The notes beneath the pieces were generated by a model. The model saw only the letters and a list, made by a program, of their open reading frames with translations, searched no databases and was not told the DNA's origin. From NCBI GenBank assembly GCA_002717505.1, contig PBEB01000014.1, positions 1 through 64,000 of the forward strand: a stretch of DNA of 64,000 bases, given 5' to 3'. The stretch comes from Leptospiraceae bacterium. Its GTDB lineage: Bacteria; Spirochaetota; Leptospiria; Leptospirales; Leptonemataceae. Every line of letters starts with the position of its first letter. Position 1 is the first letter of the stretch. Positions 52,096 through 60,657 of this stretch are shown one piece after another. Position numbers and translations under genes: made by a program.

Positions 52096-52302
52096 TCCCT
52101 CTGACTGAGACGAAGGGAGTCATTTGTCCCCACGGTGCCGGCAAAGCAATACAGCATCAAATGGCTCACAGCCGGAGGTGAGGTAAAACCGCGTCCAATG
52201 GTGCCACGGCTGGATTCATTTGGCTCCGGGTTTGCAGAGCCCCCAAAATCACATAAAAAGAACCGCGTAGTGGAATTCTCTCTTAAGTCGAAGCTCAAAC
52301 CG

Positions 52303-52333
52303 CAAGGAAACGCCGGGAAAACTCCATTCCCGG
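52303..52333 (-). terminator. Probable terminator of the lipoprotein-esterase operon
   Basis: CCGGGAA (52313-52319) pairs with TTCCCGG (52327-52333) around a 7-base loop. It lies just beyond the esterase stop codon on the minus strand, with CGTTTCCTT after the stem. Confidence 0.6.
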
Positions 52334-52335
52334 AA

Positions 52336-53259
52336 TCAATCCGCCTCCACTAACTTCCAGAAGTCGTTCCAGTTCGCTTCGGAAAGATTATGACCTTCTC
52401 CGGGATAAACTTTGTATACGGGCTCCACTTTTGCATACATTCGAAAGAAATCCGCGGCCTGGGGAGCTTGCTGCTTCACCCGGGGCACATCATTTTCGCC
52501 CACGGCAAAGAATAGAGTTTTCTCTCGAACAAGCATGTTCCACCTCTCCTGGTATTCCTCGACGAAGGGATTCATATCCACATAGCCCTCGTAATAGTTT
52601 CCCTTAAAACTGGCAAAGCCTGCATAATCATAGAGATTCATTTCCAGCCCGCCTACCTGGCTATAGTAGTGCGCAACCACATCGTCTTCATCTATTTCAA
52701 ATTCATAGGAGTACAGGGAAATGGACTGGTCTTCGAACTGGTTGAGGCTATTCAGGAAGGCCAGAACGGCAACATAGCCTCCTGCAGAAAATCCGATGGG
52801 ATAAGCTTTTTCTGGATCGAACAGATCCTCATCTTTGAGCTGGTTAAGAATCAGATTCACAGCTCTTCGAGAATCGTTGGCACCTCTTACATCTCCATTT
52901 CCCAGAGACCACCAGTTCTGAACGCTAATCAGTGTGAACTTATACTTGTCTGCCCGCGCTGTCATGTAAGCAACAGAATCTCGATAATATTTTCGATCTC
53001 GAGTATTTCCATGAAAGAACACGATTACAGGCCGATCTTCGCCTACCACGCCTTCCGGCACATACACCATTGCTTTCACAGCTCCAGGCGCCTGATCGTA
53101 GCCAGAGTAGCGAACGGTGAGATCATAAGTTCCAGGTCTTGCATCCTTCAGTCCTGATGGAATGGATACGGTTTGAGCCAGCGTTGTGCTGGTTATCACC
53201 GATGAGAATAGAAACAGAAGTGCGGCACAAATAGATGGCCGGCAGAAAGTCTTTCGCAT
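52336..53259 (-). CDS. Secreted alpha/beta-hydrolase (esterase/depolymerase-like)
   Basis: This 307-residue exported enzyme has a signal peptide (ICAALLFLFSSVITSTTLAQ). It has PVIVFFHGNTRDRKYYRDS as the oxyanion His-Gly and the nucleophile elbow YPIGFSAGGYVAVLAFLN, with a late GEGHNLSEANW carrying the catalytic His. The pattern is that of PHB-depolymerase or feruloyl-esterase-like hydrolases. It lies 79 bases downstream of a lipoprotein gene on the same strand. Substrate unknown. Confidence 0.83.
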   Translation of the reverse strand: MRKTFCRPSICAALLFLFSSVITSTTLAQTVSIPSGLKDARPGTYDLTVRYSGYDQAPGAVKAMVYVPEGVVGEDRPVIVFFHGNTRDRKYYRDSVAYMTARADKYKFTLISVQNWWSLGNGDVRGANDSRRAVNLILNQLKDEDLFDPEKAYPIGFSAGGYVAVLAFLNSLNQFEDQSISLYSYEFEIDEDDVVAHYYSQVGGLEMNLYDYAGFASFKGNYYEGYVDMNPFVEEYQERWNMLVREKTLFFAVGENDVPRVKQQAPQAADFFRMYAKVEPVYKVYPGEGHNLSEANWNDFWKLVEAD

Positions 53260-53338
53260 AGTTGCCCCCCAACATAAGACGCAAAAAAGGGACTTTCTCT
53301 ACAAAAACAAAGGGATTGATTGGATCGCCGGAAGAGTC

Positions 53339-54520
53339 TCACTGCTCGGTCTGAGCCGGCTCTTCCTGTGGAATGGCAGATTCAGGAGTCATTCGCTTAA
53401 CCAGGTCGTTCACCATGTTAGCTGTCAGAAATCTGAGCTGCCGGCCGGCTGTGGATTCCTTGATCTGCAGGGAGTTTTCGCTGCGCCATACAATCAAGTC
53501 CATGTTGTTCACGGATTCCAGCCGATCCAGGGATTGCTGATCCGCGTAAACTACGGATCCAGTGTAAGGATCCACCAGGCGCAGGTTTACGGAGGCGCTC
53601 ACTCGGAGCTCCAGGTCTTCCGTTCCGAGCCCGAGATCCCAGAATTTGGAGTCTGAAGGAAGATAGATAGCCAACCGAAGCAGAGTATGCAGAATGAAGG
53701 CCCGCATATCATCGTCCTTTACCACGAATGCAGCGATGAGCAAGAGAGCCCATAGCGGAACCTTCCAGTATTGGACATCCTGCTTCACTTCGAAATCGGT
53801 GATTTCAGCGAATAGAAGATAATCTACTCCCTTCTCTTTTAGCTCTTCTTTCTGGGGAACTCCGGCCTGACCTGTGGTGCTGAATGCAGCCGGGCTCAAA
53901 ATTTCAAAGCGGTTGGTCTGCACCATATTTGAGATAAGCACCTCTTTTAGAATTTCGCCGCCATCCATAGTCGGCACGGCTTCACTATCAATAACGGTAA
54001 CCTGACTGGGAGTATCCTGAACCTCGCCGCCAGACTCTCCTGGAATGAGCAGTCCGGAGGCAAATTTCTTTTCTGCCTCGAAGCGACTAGTAGGGAGTTC
54101 GCTATCAATAAAATTGGAAAGGTATTTCTTTCCCTCGGTGGTAAGATTCGCTTTTTGGGCTTTTGCCCGCACATCGCTCTTTTCTTCTGATTCGCTGGTA
54201 TCTCCGGAATACAGATCGAAGCTGGATTCGGAGGAAGTCTCAGGTTTCTCATTCTTCGCAAATGGATCTGAGTCTTTCTTGCGGGTTGCTTGAATGATTC
54301 CAGTGTGCTGTTCGTCTGAAATAAAGTTCAGACGTTGCATGTTGGCCGAGTTCTTAAATGTTACTGGCAGGATCCGGATCTTACGAGTATCCCGGGGAAG
54401 TTTGTTTATCTCCGGCCCCTGAAGCTGCTCAAAGGATTGGAAAGTACTGCAGCTTACAAGACTACCGATGAGAAGTAGCGCCACAGACTGGCGCAGTAGC
54501 TTACTTCCTATACTTACCAT
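53339..54520 (-). CDS. Lipoprotein with CsgG-like features
   Basis: This 393-residue lipoprotein starts RQSVALLLIGSLVSC (lipidated Cys24 from ATG 54520). A long polar linker (about 60-135, rich in Ser/Glu/Asp/Lys) separates the N-terminus from a domain with EVLISNMVQTNRFEILSP and EKGVDYLLFAEITDFEV. That text resembles the gene just upstream, so the two may share a CsgG-like fold. A hydrophobic VPLWALLLIAAFVV follows. Its start overlaps the upstream gene by 20 bases, indicating translational coupling. Confidence 0.7.
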   Translation of the reverse strand: MVSIGSKLLRQSVALLLIGSLVSCSTFQSFEQLQGPEINKLPRDTRKIRILPVTFKNSANMQRLNFISDEQHTGIIQATRKKDSDPFAKNEKPETSSESSFDLYSGDTSESEEKSDVRAKAQKANLTTEGKKYLSNFIDSELPTSRFEAEKKFASGLLIPGESGGEVQDTPSQVTVIDSEAVPTMDGGEILKEVLISNMVQTNRFEILSPAAFSTTGQAGVPQKEELKEKGVDYLLFAEITDFEVKQDVQYWKVPLWALLLIAAFVVKDDDMRAFILHTLLRLAIYLPSDSKFWDLGLGTEDLELRVSASVNLRLVDPYTGSVVYADQQSLDRLESVNNMDLIVWRSENSLQIKESTAGRQLRFLTANMVNDLVKRMTPESAIPQEEPAQTEQ

Positions 54521-55175
54521 TCTGGACAATTCTCAGGATGAGATCCGCCATCGCATATCGAAGAAGTTTTCCTCCGCTGGATTGCAGGATGTCAGTGCTG
54601 GCTCCACTGTAAGAGAAAAGCACCCCCGCCGCTTTGGAGGTGTCTGTGCGACGATTCTCCACCGCGCCTGCATCCAGAATGGAAGCTGTGTCAATATCGG
54701 TGACTCTATAGTCAATACCGGTCTCTACAATGTATTCCTCTTTCTGATAGGAACCCAGAAGTCCGAAAAGCAAACAGAAACCAGATTCATTCTTACGAAC
54801 CTCGAAATTCGTAAGCGTACCCGTTAGAACGATATCAGCACCGAACTTCTCCTTGAGCTTTTCAAGGTTCTCCGGGCTCAAGTCCTTCTGACTACCCACA
54901 ATGTTTTCCACAAAGCCAGGTTCGATCACTTCGAAATACCCGGTCTGGATCAACATTGTTGTAAGTTGAGCCGTGGCCGGTTTTACCAGAAAGGATTTAC
55001 CGGTGGCATCTCGAAAAGGCACAAGGGCAACTTTTACCTTTTCCGTGCCTATGGGGGCCCGCGGTAGCTCGATTTTCTCAGTGGTGTTTTCGTACTGAGT
55101 GGGCTGGGGGGACATACACTGGGCAAAGGCCAGTGCAAGAATGGATATCAGTATACCAAATCGAATTCGTATCAT
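54501..55175 (-). CDS. CsgG-family-like lipoprotein
   Basis: This 224-residue lipoprotein has the signal FGILISILALAFAQC (Cys20) and a body resembling CsgG/curli-assembly or related outer-membrane lipoproteins: KVKVALVPFRDATGKSF, LTTMLIQTGYFEVIEP, EKFGADIVLTGTLTNFEV and a VTDIDTASILDAGAVENR strand. CsgG makes an outer-membrane secretion pore; here export of a partner is only inferred. I start at ATG 55175; the open frame extends to 55544 antisense to the next gene. It is the first gene of a three-gene group with the lipoprotein and the esterase. Confidence 0.72.
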   Translation of the reverse strand: MIRIRFGILISILALAFAQCMSPQPTQYENTTEKIELPRAPIGTEKVKVALVPFRDATGKSFLVKPATAQLTTMLIQTGYFEVIEPGFVENIVGSQKDLSPENLEKLKEKFGADIVLTGTLTNFEVRKNESGFCLLFGLLGSYQKEEYIVETGIDYRVTDIDTASILDAGAVENRRTDTSKAAGVLFSYSGASTDILQSSGGKLLRYAMADLILRIVQNGKYRK

Positions 55176-55264
55176 GGCATACAATAGATGCCTGCCAGAA
55201 AGACTCTGTTCAAGCTTTTTTAAAAGAAATTGATGAATTCCGGAGCGCTGATTCCCTGTAGTTT

Positions 55265-56050
55265 GTGAAGGTCCGAATAACTCATATAGATACTGCCTGT
55301 TGCTTAATCGAAGCCGGGGGATTACGGATTCTGACGGATCCGGTGTTCGATGCTCCGGGCAAAATCTATCATCATGGCTGGGGCGCCTTTTCCCGAAAGA
55401 CTTCCAGCCCGGCTCTACCGCCAGACCAGGTAGGTGCTGTGGATCTTGTGCTCTTGAGCCATCATCAACACAAAGACAACCTGGACAGCGCCGGTAAAGA
55501 GGTGATGACACGGGCCGGCAAGGTATTCTCCACGCAGGCAGCAAGCAAGACTCTGCCCAATTGTCAGGGGCTTGCCCCCTTTGAGCGCGCAGAGTTTCCC
55601 GGTCCTGAGGGCAAACTGGAGATCATCGGAACGCCATGCCGGCACCATCCGGCCTTACTTCCTGGCTTCCTTTCCGGGCCGGTCACCGGCTTTCTACTGA
55701 AGTGGCCGGCCTCCCAGAAGTACCTCTACATCTCGGGAGATACTGTGCTCTACCCTCCCTTGAAAAAAGTGGCCGCCGAATTCGATGTAGGTCTTGCATT
55801 GATTCATGTGGGCCGAGCTTCGTTTCCTTACCTCACTGGCTGGGGAAAATACACCATGGATAGCTCGGACTACATCCGCTGTGTCAAACTCTTCCGTCCG
55901 GACATTGCCATTCCCATTCATAATGGCGGATGGACGCATTTCAAGGAGAACAACCTGGGGCTTTCCAGGGCCATTGATCACCATCCGGATGTCAAGACTG
56001 TGACGGCTATACCAGGAGCGGGTGTGCCCAGAGAATTCGAATTGGAGTAG
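55265..56050 (+). CDS. Metallo-beta-lactamase-fold hydrolase (UlaG-like)
   Basis: This 261-residue protein has the MBL fold. LLSHHQHKDNLD is the metal motif (HxHxDH in most members; the last His is Asn here), with GTPCRHHP, YISGDTVLY and the final IPIHNGGWTHF supplying the other ligands. It lacks a signal peptide. UlaG-type and RNase Z-like members cleave phosphoesters or lactones. The start is GTG at 55265 with no clear ribosome binding site. Substrate unknown. Confidence 0.83.
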   Translation: MKVRITHIDTACCLIEAGGLRILTDPVFDAPGKIYHHGWGAFSRKTSSPALPPDQVGAVDLVLLSHHQHKDNLDSAGKEVMTRAGKVFSTQAASKTLPNCQGLAPFERAEFPGPEGKLEIIGTPCRHHPALLPGFLSGPVTGFLLKWPASQKYLYISGDTVLYPPLKKVAAEFDVGLALIHVGRASFPYLTGWGKYTMDSSDYIRCVKLFRPDIAIPIHNGGWTHFKENNLGLSRAIDHHPDVKTVTAIPGAGVPREFELE

Positions 56051-56350
56051 AGACCGGGCATTCCTCTGTTTCGTCTGCACCATCAACCAAACTCGCTTTC
56101 TTAGCATTGGCAGCATCCCTTGCTAGTGGCATTGTTTGCGTTGAGCATTGTGTATTCCGGGGCAACCTCGCACCTCTTCCAGGCGTTGGCCCTTCCTTTC
56201 TGCCACCGCTCCAGGCAATTGCGAAGATCGAAAAGTCGAGAAGGTGCAGTACCGGGATGCCAGACGCAGGAGCACTCCCTGCGCCGGTGGGTACGCTTTT
56301 CGTTGAATTAGTCTGGCCAACGTATGGGTCCAATTCTTACTCTGCTAGAT
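56051..56350. other. Gene-free spacer
   Basis: About 300 bases between the MBL-fold gene and the reductase. A minus-strand frame (56007-56333) and two plus-strand frames cross it; one begins with a hydrophobic stretch, but none has a ribosome binding site or domain. I see no promoter that stands out. Confidence 0.45.
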
Positions 56351-57388
56351 ATGGGAAAAACGGTACTGGTTACGGGAGGATCCGGATACATTGCATCCTG
56401 GATCGTAAAATATCTTCTGGAGGAAGGCCACAACGTACATGCCACGGTTCGTAGCCTGCAATCGGAGGAGAAAGTGGCTCATCTGAAGGGCCTGGAGAAC
56501 CTGCCCGGCAAGTTAAGCCTTTTCGAAGCAGATCTACTGAAAGATGGTTCCTTTGACGAAGCGATGAAAGGGTGCGAAATCGTTATTCATACTGCATCGC
56601 CTTTTTTCATCAAGGGACTGAAGGATGCGCAGAAGCAGCTTATCGACCCGGCGCTTCAAGGCACTCGTAACGTACTGAATACAGCGAATCGATGCTCGGA
56701 TGTCAAACGAGTGGTACTGACGTCCAGCGTTGCGGCCATTATGGGAGACAACGTGGATGCTCTGCAAAAGAGCAACCAGACTATGGATGAAAGCGATTGG
56801 AATAGATCCAGCAGTCTGAAGCATCAGCCTTACTCATATTCCAAAACTGTGGCCGAAGAAGAAGCCTGGAAGATAGCGAAAGCACAAAACCGATGGCAAC
56901 TTGTGGTCATTAATCCGGCCTTTGTTATGGGCCCTTCCCTTTCCCGTCGCATGGATGGAACCAGCGTACAGTTCATGCACGATCTCGTTGGAGGGCCTCT
57001 TAAATCGGGAGTTCCAGACCTTACCTTCGGTATTGTGGATGTGCGAGATGTAGCCCGGGCTCATGTCCTTGCCGCCTTCAAGGCCGACGCTTCTGGAAGA
57101 CATTTGCTGTGCGCAGACACCAAAACCTTTGTAGAGCTAGCGAACATTCTGAAAGAGCGCTATGGAAAGACGTTACCTCTACCCCGGGGGCAATTGCCCA
57201 CGTTCATGGTATACCTCATCGGACCTCTCTTTGGTTTATCGTGGGACTTCTTGAAAAAGAACCTGGGCGTACGGTACAAACTGGACAACTCTCGAAGCAT
57301 ACAGGACCTGGGAATCGTGTATCATCCCATCGCAGATACACTATGCGATCATGTGGAGCAGATGAAAGAAGCTGGAATTATTGGCTGA
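56351..57388 (+). CDS. NAD(P)-dependent epimerase/dihydroflavonol reductase-like protein
   Basis: This 345-residue extended short-chain reductase begins VLVTGGSGYIASWIVKYLLEEG (GxxGxxA nucleotide loop). It has the catalytic YSYSK (Tyr-x-x-x-Lys), upstream LTSSVAA and NPAFVMGPSL, matching the dihydroflavonol-4-reductase / aldehyde reductase subgroup. It probably reduces a carbonyl compound with NADPH. I take ATG 56351 rather than 56324 because the Rossmann strand begins there. It is convergent with the DUF1353 gene. Confidence 0.9.
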   Translation: MGKTVLVTGGSGYIASWIVKYLLEEGHNVHATVRSLQSEEKVAHLKGLENLPGKLSLFEADLLKDGSFDEAMKGCEIVIHTASPFFIKGLKDAQKQLIDPALQGTRNVLNTANRCSDVKRVVLTSSVAAIMGDNVDALQKSNQTMDESDWNRSSSLKHQPYSYSKTVAEEEAWKIAKAQNRWQLVVINPAFVMGPSLSRRMDGTSVQFMHDLVGGPLKSGVPDLTFGIVDVRDVARAHVLAAFKADASGRHLLCADTKTFVELANILKERYGKTLPLPRGQLPTFMVYLIGPLFGLSWDFLKKNLGVRYKLDNSRSIQDLGIVYHPIADTLCDHVEQMKEAGIIG

Positions 57389-57433
57389 TAGGCCGGGTTC
57401 CGGCATTGCAAGTGGTATTGACAACCGTAACCA

Positions 57434-57456
57434 CCGGGCTTTGGAAATAAGCCCGG
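57434..57456 (+). other. Stem-loop between convergent genes
   Basis: CCGGGCTT (57434-57441) pairs with AAGCCCGG (57449-57456), 7-base loop, 46 bases after the reductase stop. No U-run follows. Confidence 0.45.
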
Positions 57457-57601
57457 GAGCGGAATGAAGGCTGGCAGGGTCCACCCCCTAAGCGAAGATC
57501 AGTCCCGGGAATGAAGCATAAGGCTCACCTGTCAATGCCCGGGCGTGGAGCGGAGTTAGTTTTTACACTCCCTGCGCTGTGAAACTATCTAATTTGAGTC
57601 T

Positions 57602-58192
57602 CTACCAGCTAAGGCCACCGAGCAAGCGTACCGCCAGATAGGCCATTTTCCGCTTGATAGATGGAACACCGGCTTCACGCATCATGCGACCGAACAACCG
57701 ATCGCAGTCTTTTCGCCTCCACCGCCCGATGGCATCTTGCCAGGGAAATTCGTCTATGCGAAAGGCATGGCTACCCCGGGGCAGTTGGCCCTTCCATTGG
57801 TAGATCCAGTCATGAACGGCGGCTGCAGCCCTTAACAGACCATCCGGGCGAATGCCTGTTATGGACCAGGCAATTCGAGGTACGCTTGCACCGTCATATG
57901 TAAAGCCGGATGGGACGGCAATTCGATTGTAAAGACAGGAGGTTTCAGTGTAGGAATAACCTTTCGATTTACCTCCTGGGGCACCTTTCATCGCTTCTTT
58001 GCCATCGACGTTTTTTAGTTCTTTCTTTGCCTTCGCAACGGATGGCGGATACAGAACACTGTCCAGTTCAGCCTTTTTCTCTGGATCGATTTCACGAGCC
58101 CAGGTGTAGCGGTATTCGGACACAAGCCTGTACAGGTTTTCGTCTACCGGTACATTCAATGGTTGCTCAAGATCCACAACGTTACAGTCCAT
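57602..58192 (-). CDS. DUF1353 family protein
   Basis: This 196-residue protein has the DUF1353 core: IAVPSGFTYDGASVPRIAW, then an AAAVHDWIYQ His-Asp segment and a DCDRLFGRMMREAGV helix. The family is found in phages and bacteria, with unknown function. A charged Lys-rich linker (about 55-80) precedes the core. No membrane segment or signal peptide is visible. No phage gene is adjacent. Confidence 0.8.
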   Translation of the reverse strand: MDCNVVDLEQPLNVPVDENLYRLVSEYRYTWAREIDPEKKAELDSVLYPPSVAKAKKELKNVDGKEAMKGAPGGKSKGYSYTETSCLYNRIAVPSGFTYDGASVPRIAWSITGIRPDGLLRAAAAVHDWIYQWKGQLPRGSHAFRIDEFPWQDAIGRWRRKDCDRLFGRMMREAGVPSIKRKMAYLAVRLLGGLSW

Positions 58193-58375
58193 ATCCCGGG
58201 CTACTCAGTTTGCTTTGTTTTCTCAAGTAGTTTTCTTTTCCTCGGTATAGCCTCGGATCAAATGCTAACGCATCTCATTCTCATAGTTTTTCCACAAAAG
58301 ATTCCGGATACCCCTATAGGGTTCCGTCCAATAGGGCAGTAGCGAGCAGTGGCTTCGCAAACCAGGAGAATGAAA

Positions 58376-58777
58376 ATGAAAAAATCCAGATTAATATTAA
58401 TAATTGCTGTGCTGGCAATCCCTGCAGCTCTGCTCGCAAGAGATGTCAAGGTATTGCTGGGTACCAACCAGGGGAATCTGTGTGCATCCAGCACCGGGCC
58501 AGCCTATCTGGAAAACATCAACATCCCCATGGATGCTTATTTCCAGGGAATGGCCGATGGAAATTGGGTGCGCAATGGACGCTGGAAAGCTGTGGCAGTC
58601 ATCCATCAGGCGGGCCGAGTGATTAGCTCCCGTGTAGTCTGGGAAGGCTATCCGACTGCTTTCAAGCAAAATGGTCGCATCTCTCTGGGCACAATCAAAG
58701 GAAATGAATGCCTGGTGATCCATAGTCTTTCCCCGGCCAGCAACATGGCCTGGTTTTACAAAGTTCACCTTCCTTGA
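58376..58777 (+). CDS. Small exported protein
   Basis: I do not recognise this 133-residue protein. It has a clear signal peptide (LILIIAVLAIPAALLA, cleavage near residue 21) and two cysteines (in GNLCASSTG and GNECLVIHSL) that could form a disulphide. The C-terminal part is beta-rich. ATG 58376 is preceded by AGGAG at the right distance, which decides the start over two upstream ATG/GTG-like codons. A hairpin terminator follows, so it is transcribed alone. Confidence 0.75.
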   Translation: MKKSRLILIIAVLAIPAALLARDVKVLLGTNQGNLCASSTGPAYLENINIPMDAYFQGMADGNWVRNGRWKAVAVIHQAGRVISSRVVWEGYPTAFKQNGRISLGTIKGNECLVIHSLSPASNMAWFYKVHLP

Positions 58778-58787
58778 TTACTGAGAG

Positions 58788-58833
58788 GCCCGGAGTTCTG
58801 GCACAAAACTAAGAGCTCCGGACCTTTGCCATC
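58788..58833 (+). terminator. Probable terminator after the small exported protein
   Basis: GGCCCGGAGTTCT pairs with AGAGCTCCGGACC (13 positions, one mismatch and one G-U) around a 12- to 13-base loop, then TTTGCC. It lies about 10 bases after the stop codon. Confidence 0.6.
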
Positions 58834-59020
58834 TCGCAGGCCTGCGCTCTACCCATTAGAATCCCGGACCACAAAGTTGTGCTGTTGCAATCCAGGAGCG
58901 ATTGGAACCATGTAAACCATCCGGGCCGGGCAATCCGAAAATCATGCCGCACCGTAAGCCTATGCTAAAGTTTCTTTTACTTGCGCCTATGACGGAATCA
59001 TGATCTAAGGGGTGAGTCCC

Positions 59021-60037
59021 ATGTTTAACCTTCTGAGCAAGTTATTTGAATCCAGGGCAATAGCCACAACTCTCTGCATGGCGCTCATTGTGAGCCCTGC
59101 ATATGCGAACGATGAGGTGGGCCCCAATGATCTTCGGATAGGTCTGGGGCTGGGTCCGGCCTTTCTTCAGAGTCAGTTCGAACCCAGATTGCAGAGTGAA
59201 TATCAATTTGGCGGCGCTTTCTTTGGCGGCTTTGGCCAGATGCCGGACTGGAGTTATAGCTCACAGTCCGGGCAGAACCTGAGGATCGCCTACCTCAGGA
59301 ATGAATGGTTATTCGAGCTCGACCAGAAATCGGAATATGCCAGTGTTGAATTCTCCTCCTATTTACAGGGGACCTTTAGTAACACAAGTGTCACTCGCAG
59401 TAGTAACCATACCGGCGAGTACAGTCAGAATCGAACGGGACTCATACTTGGCTGGGATGCCTTGCATGAGTCCAGCCCGCACAGTCTTTACTTTCTGATT
59501 GGATTTCGTTCTATTCGAGAAGAGTTTTTGAATGAAAAAACCTCGATAACCGGTCTGAACGTTTCCGGCACCGAGTTTATAGTGGGAGGCGCCTCTCCGG
59601 AGAATCAATCCCTGGTGCAGGCCAATACCGCTTACCTTGGCATGGATTTTACCTATCAATTCGAAGGTCCTTTTGCTCTTCAGTTAAGACTGGGGTTCGA
59701 ATCAGGCTCCGGGGATTGGGATGAAACGGATCTACTTTTTGGATTGAACGATTCATTTGAGTACAGAAAGGAAATCGGCGCCGTGGAAATTACAGGACTG
59801 GAGTTGGACCTGACGTTCAAACATGAAATCAATCTGGACTGGACCTTCTTTACCAGTCTGCAGACCTATCAGACTTCGGTTCGCACGAAAGAAGTGATTC
59901 CGCTACTGGCCAATAGCACACCTCCCACTGCAGCCCAGGTTCTGCAGGATGTTGCCCTGACTTATGGCGGCGCAGAGCATCGCGGCCGATCATCGGCGCT
60001 CCTATTTGGCTTCACATATAGTTACAGATTCTGGTAA
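59021..60037 (+). CDS. Predicted outer-membrane beta-barrel protein
   Basis: This 338-residue protein has a signal peptide (ATTLCMALIVSPAYA) and a mature part of alternating polar and aromatic strands ending in TYSYRFW, a C-terminal aromatic as in outer-membrane barrels. Strands such as QLRLGFESGSGDWDE and LLFGFTYSYRFW suggest a small-channel or OmpA-like barrel. It has no recognisable enzyme motif. ATG 59021 is preceded by AAGGGG; a GTG at 59012 is possible. No operon partner is visible. Confidence 0.65.
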   Translation: MFNLLSKLFESRAIATTLCMALIVSPAYANDEVGPNDLRIGLGLGPAFLQSQFEPRLQSEYQFGGAFFGGFGQMPDWSYSSQSGQNLRIAYLRNEWLFELDQKSEYASVEFSSYLQGTFSNTSVTRSSNHTGEYSQNRTGLILGWDALHESSPHSLYFLIGFRSIREEFLNEKTSITGLNVSGTEFIVGGASPENQSLVQANTAYLGMDFTYQFEGPFALQLRLGFESGSGDWDETDLLFGLNDSFEYRKEIGAVEITGLELDLTFKHEINLDWTFFTSLQTYQTSVRTKEVIPLLANSTPPTAAQVLQDVALTYGGAEHRGRSSALLFGFTYSYRFW

Positions 60038-60169
60038 GGTAGCGGACATTGGAGCTGATGTCTCTGACCGCGCGCCGATACAAAGCATAACTATGGGCGC
60101 CGTTTCCGCTGCTCCGATGTGAAATTAGGGCTTGAATTCTTTCTGCAGGGGCTGTGCACTGGAAAGCGT

Positions 60170-60574
60170 ATGGAAAAGTGGGGCAAGCCTTTCATCGCTG
60201 GACTTATTAGTGCCAATGCATGCGCCGTTATCATGATCATAGCCCTGTTCGCCACCATGGGAGGTGAGTGGATTGTTCTTGTGGTGGCCGTTCCTGTTCT
60301 GCTGGTTTTGCCTCAGCTTGCTTTAACTCTTTACTGCCGGTGGACCAATGTCCCGCCTCCGCCCTGGTGGCACGGACTGGTCTATCTTGGCCTGGGCACT
60401 CTATTCTCATTTCCCCTCTTCTTTTTGATGGCTTACATCGTTGAAGCTGCTTTCGATAATCAAATATCGCCTCTGCTATTCTGGACCATATACGCTTTCG
60501 ACATCGCTTTGATCGGAATGATTCTCTTGATTGCGTATCGTATTTTGTTTAGCAGACGCAAACCCCTGGACTGA
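60170..60574 (+). CDS. Small four-helix membrane protein
   Basis: This 134-residue protein has four hydrophobic segments (about 8-30, 34-54, 68-90 and 102-126). I do not recognise the family. NVPPPPWWHG forms a Pro/Trp turn between helices two and three. A GTG start at 60119 would add 17 residues; ATG 60170 is taken because the first helix follows directly. It is convergent with the transporter gene. Confidence 0.65.
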   Translation: MEKWGKPFIAGLISANACAVIMIIALFATMGGEWIVLVVAVPVLLVLPQLALTLYCRWTNVPPPPWWHGLVYLGLGTLFSFPLFFLMAYIVEAAFDNQISPLLFWTIYAFDIALIGMILLIAYRILFSRRKPLD

Positions 60575-60657
60575 TTTCGGAGAACGGAATGCAGCTTTCG
60601 ACCGGTTAACATCTAGCCGAATCGAACTCCTGCTGAATGTCCAGAGAGCGAAAACAC

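Noticed and set aside
56107-56454. Small exported protein upstream of the reductase
   Set aside because: A hydrophobic start is visible in one frame, but it lacks a ribosome binding site and overlaps the reductase start.
57602-58192. Prophage remnant around the DUF1353 gene
   Set aside because: DUF1353 occurs in phages, but no other phage gene, integrase or att repeat is nearby.
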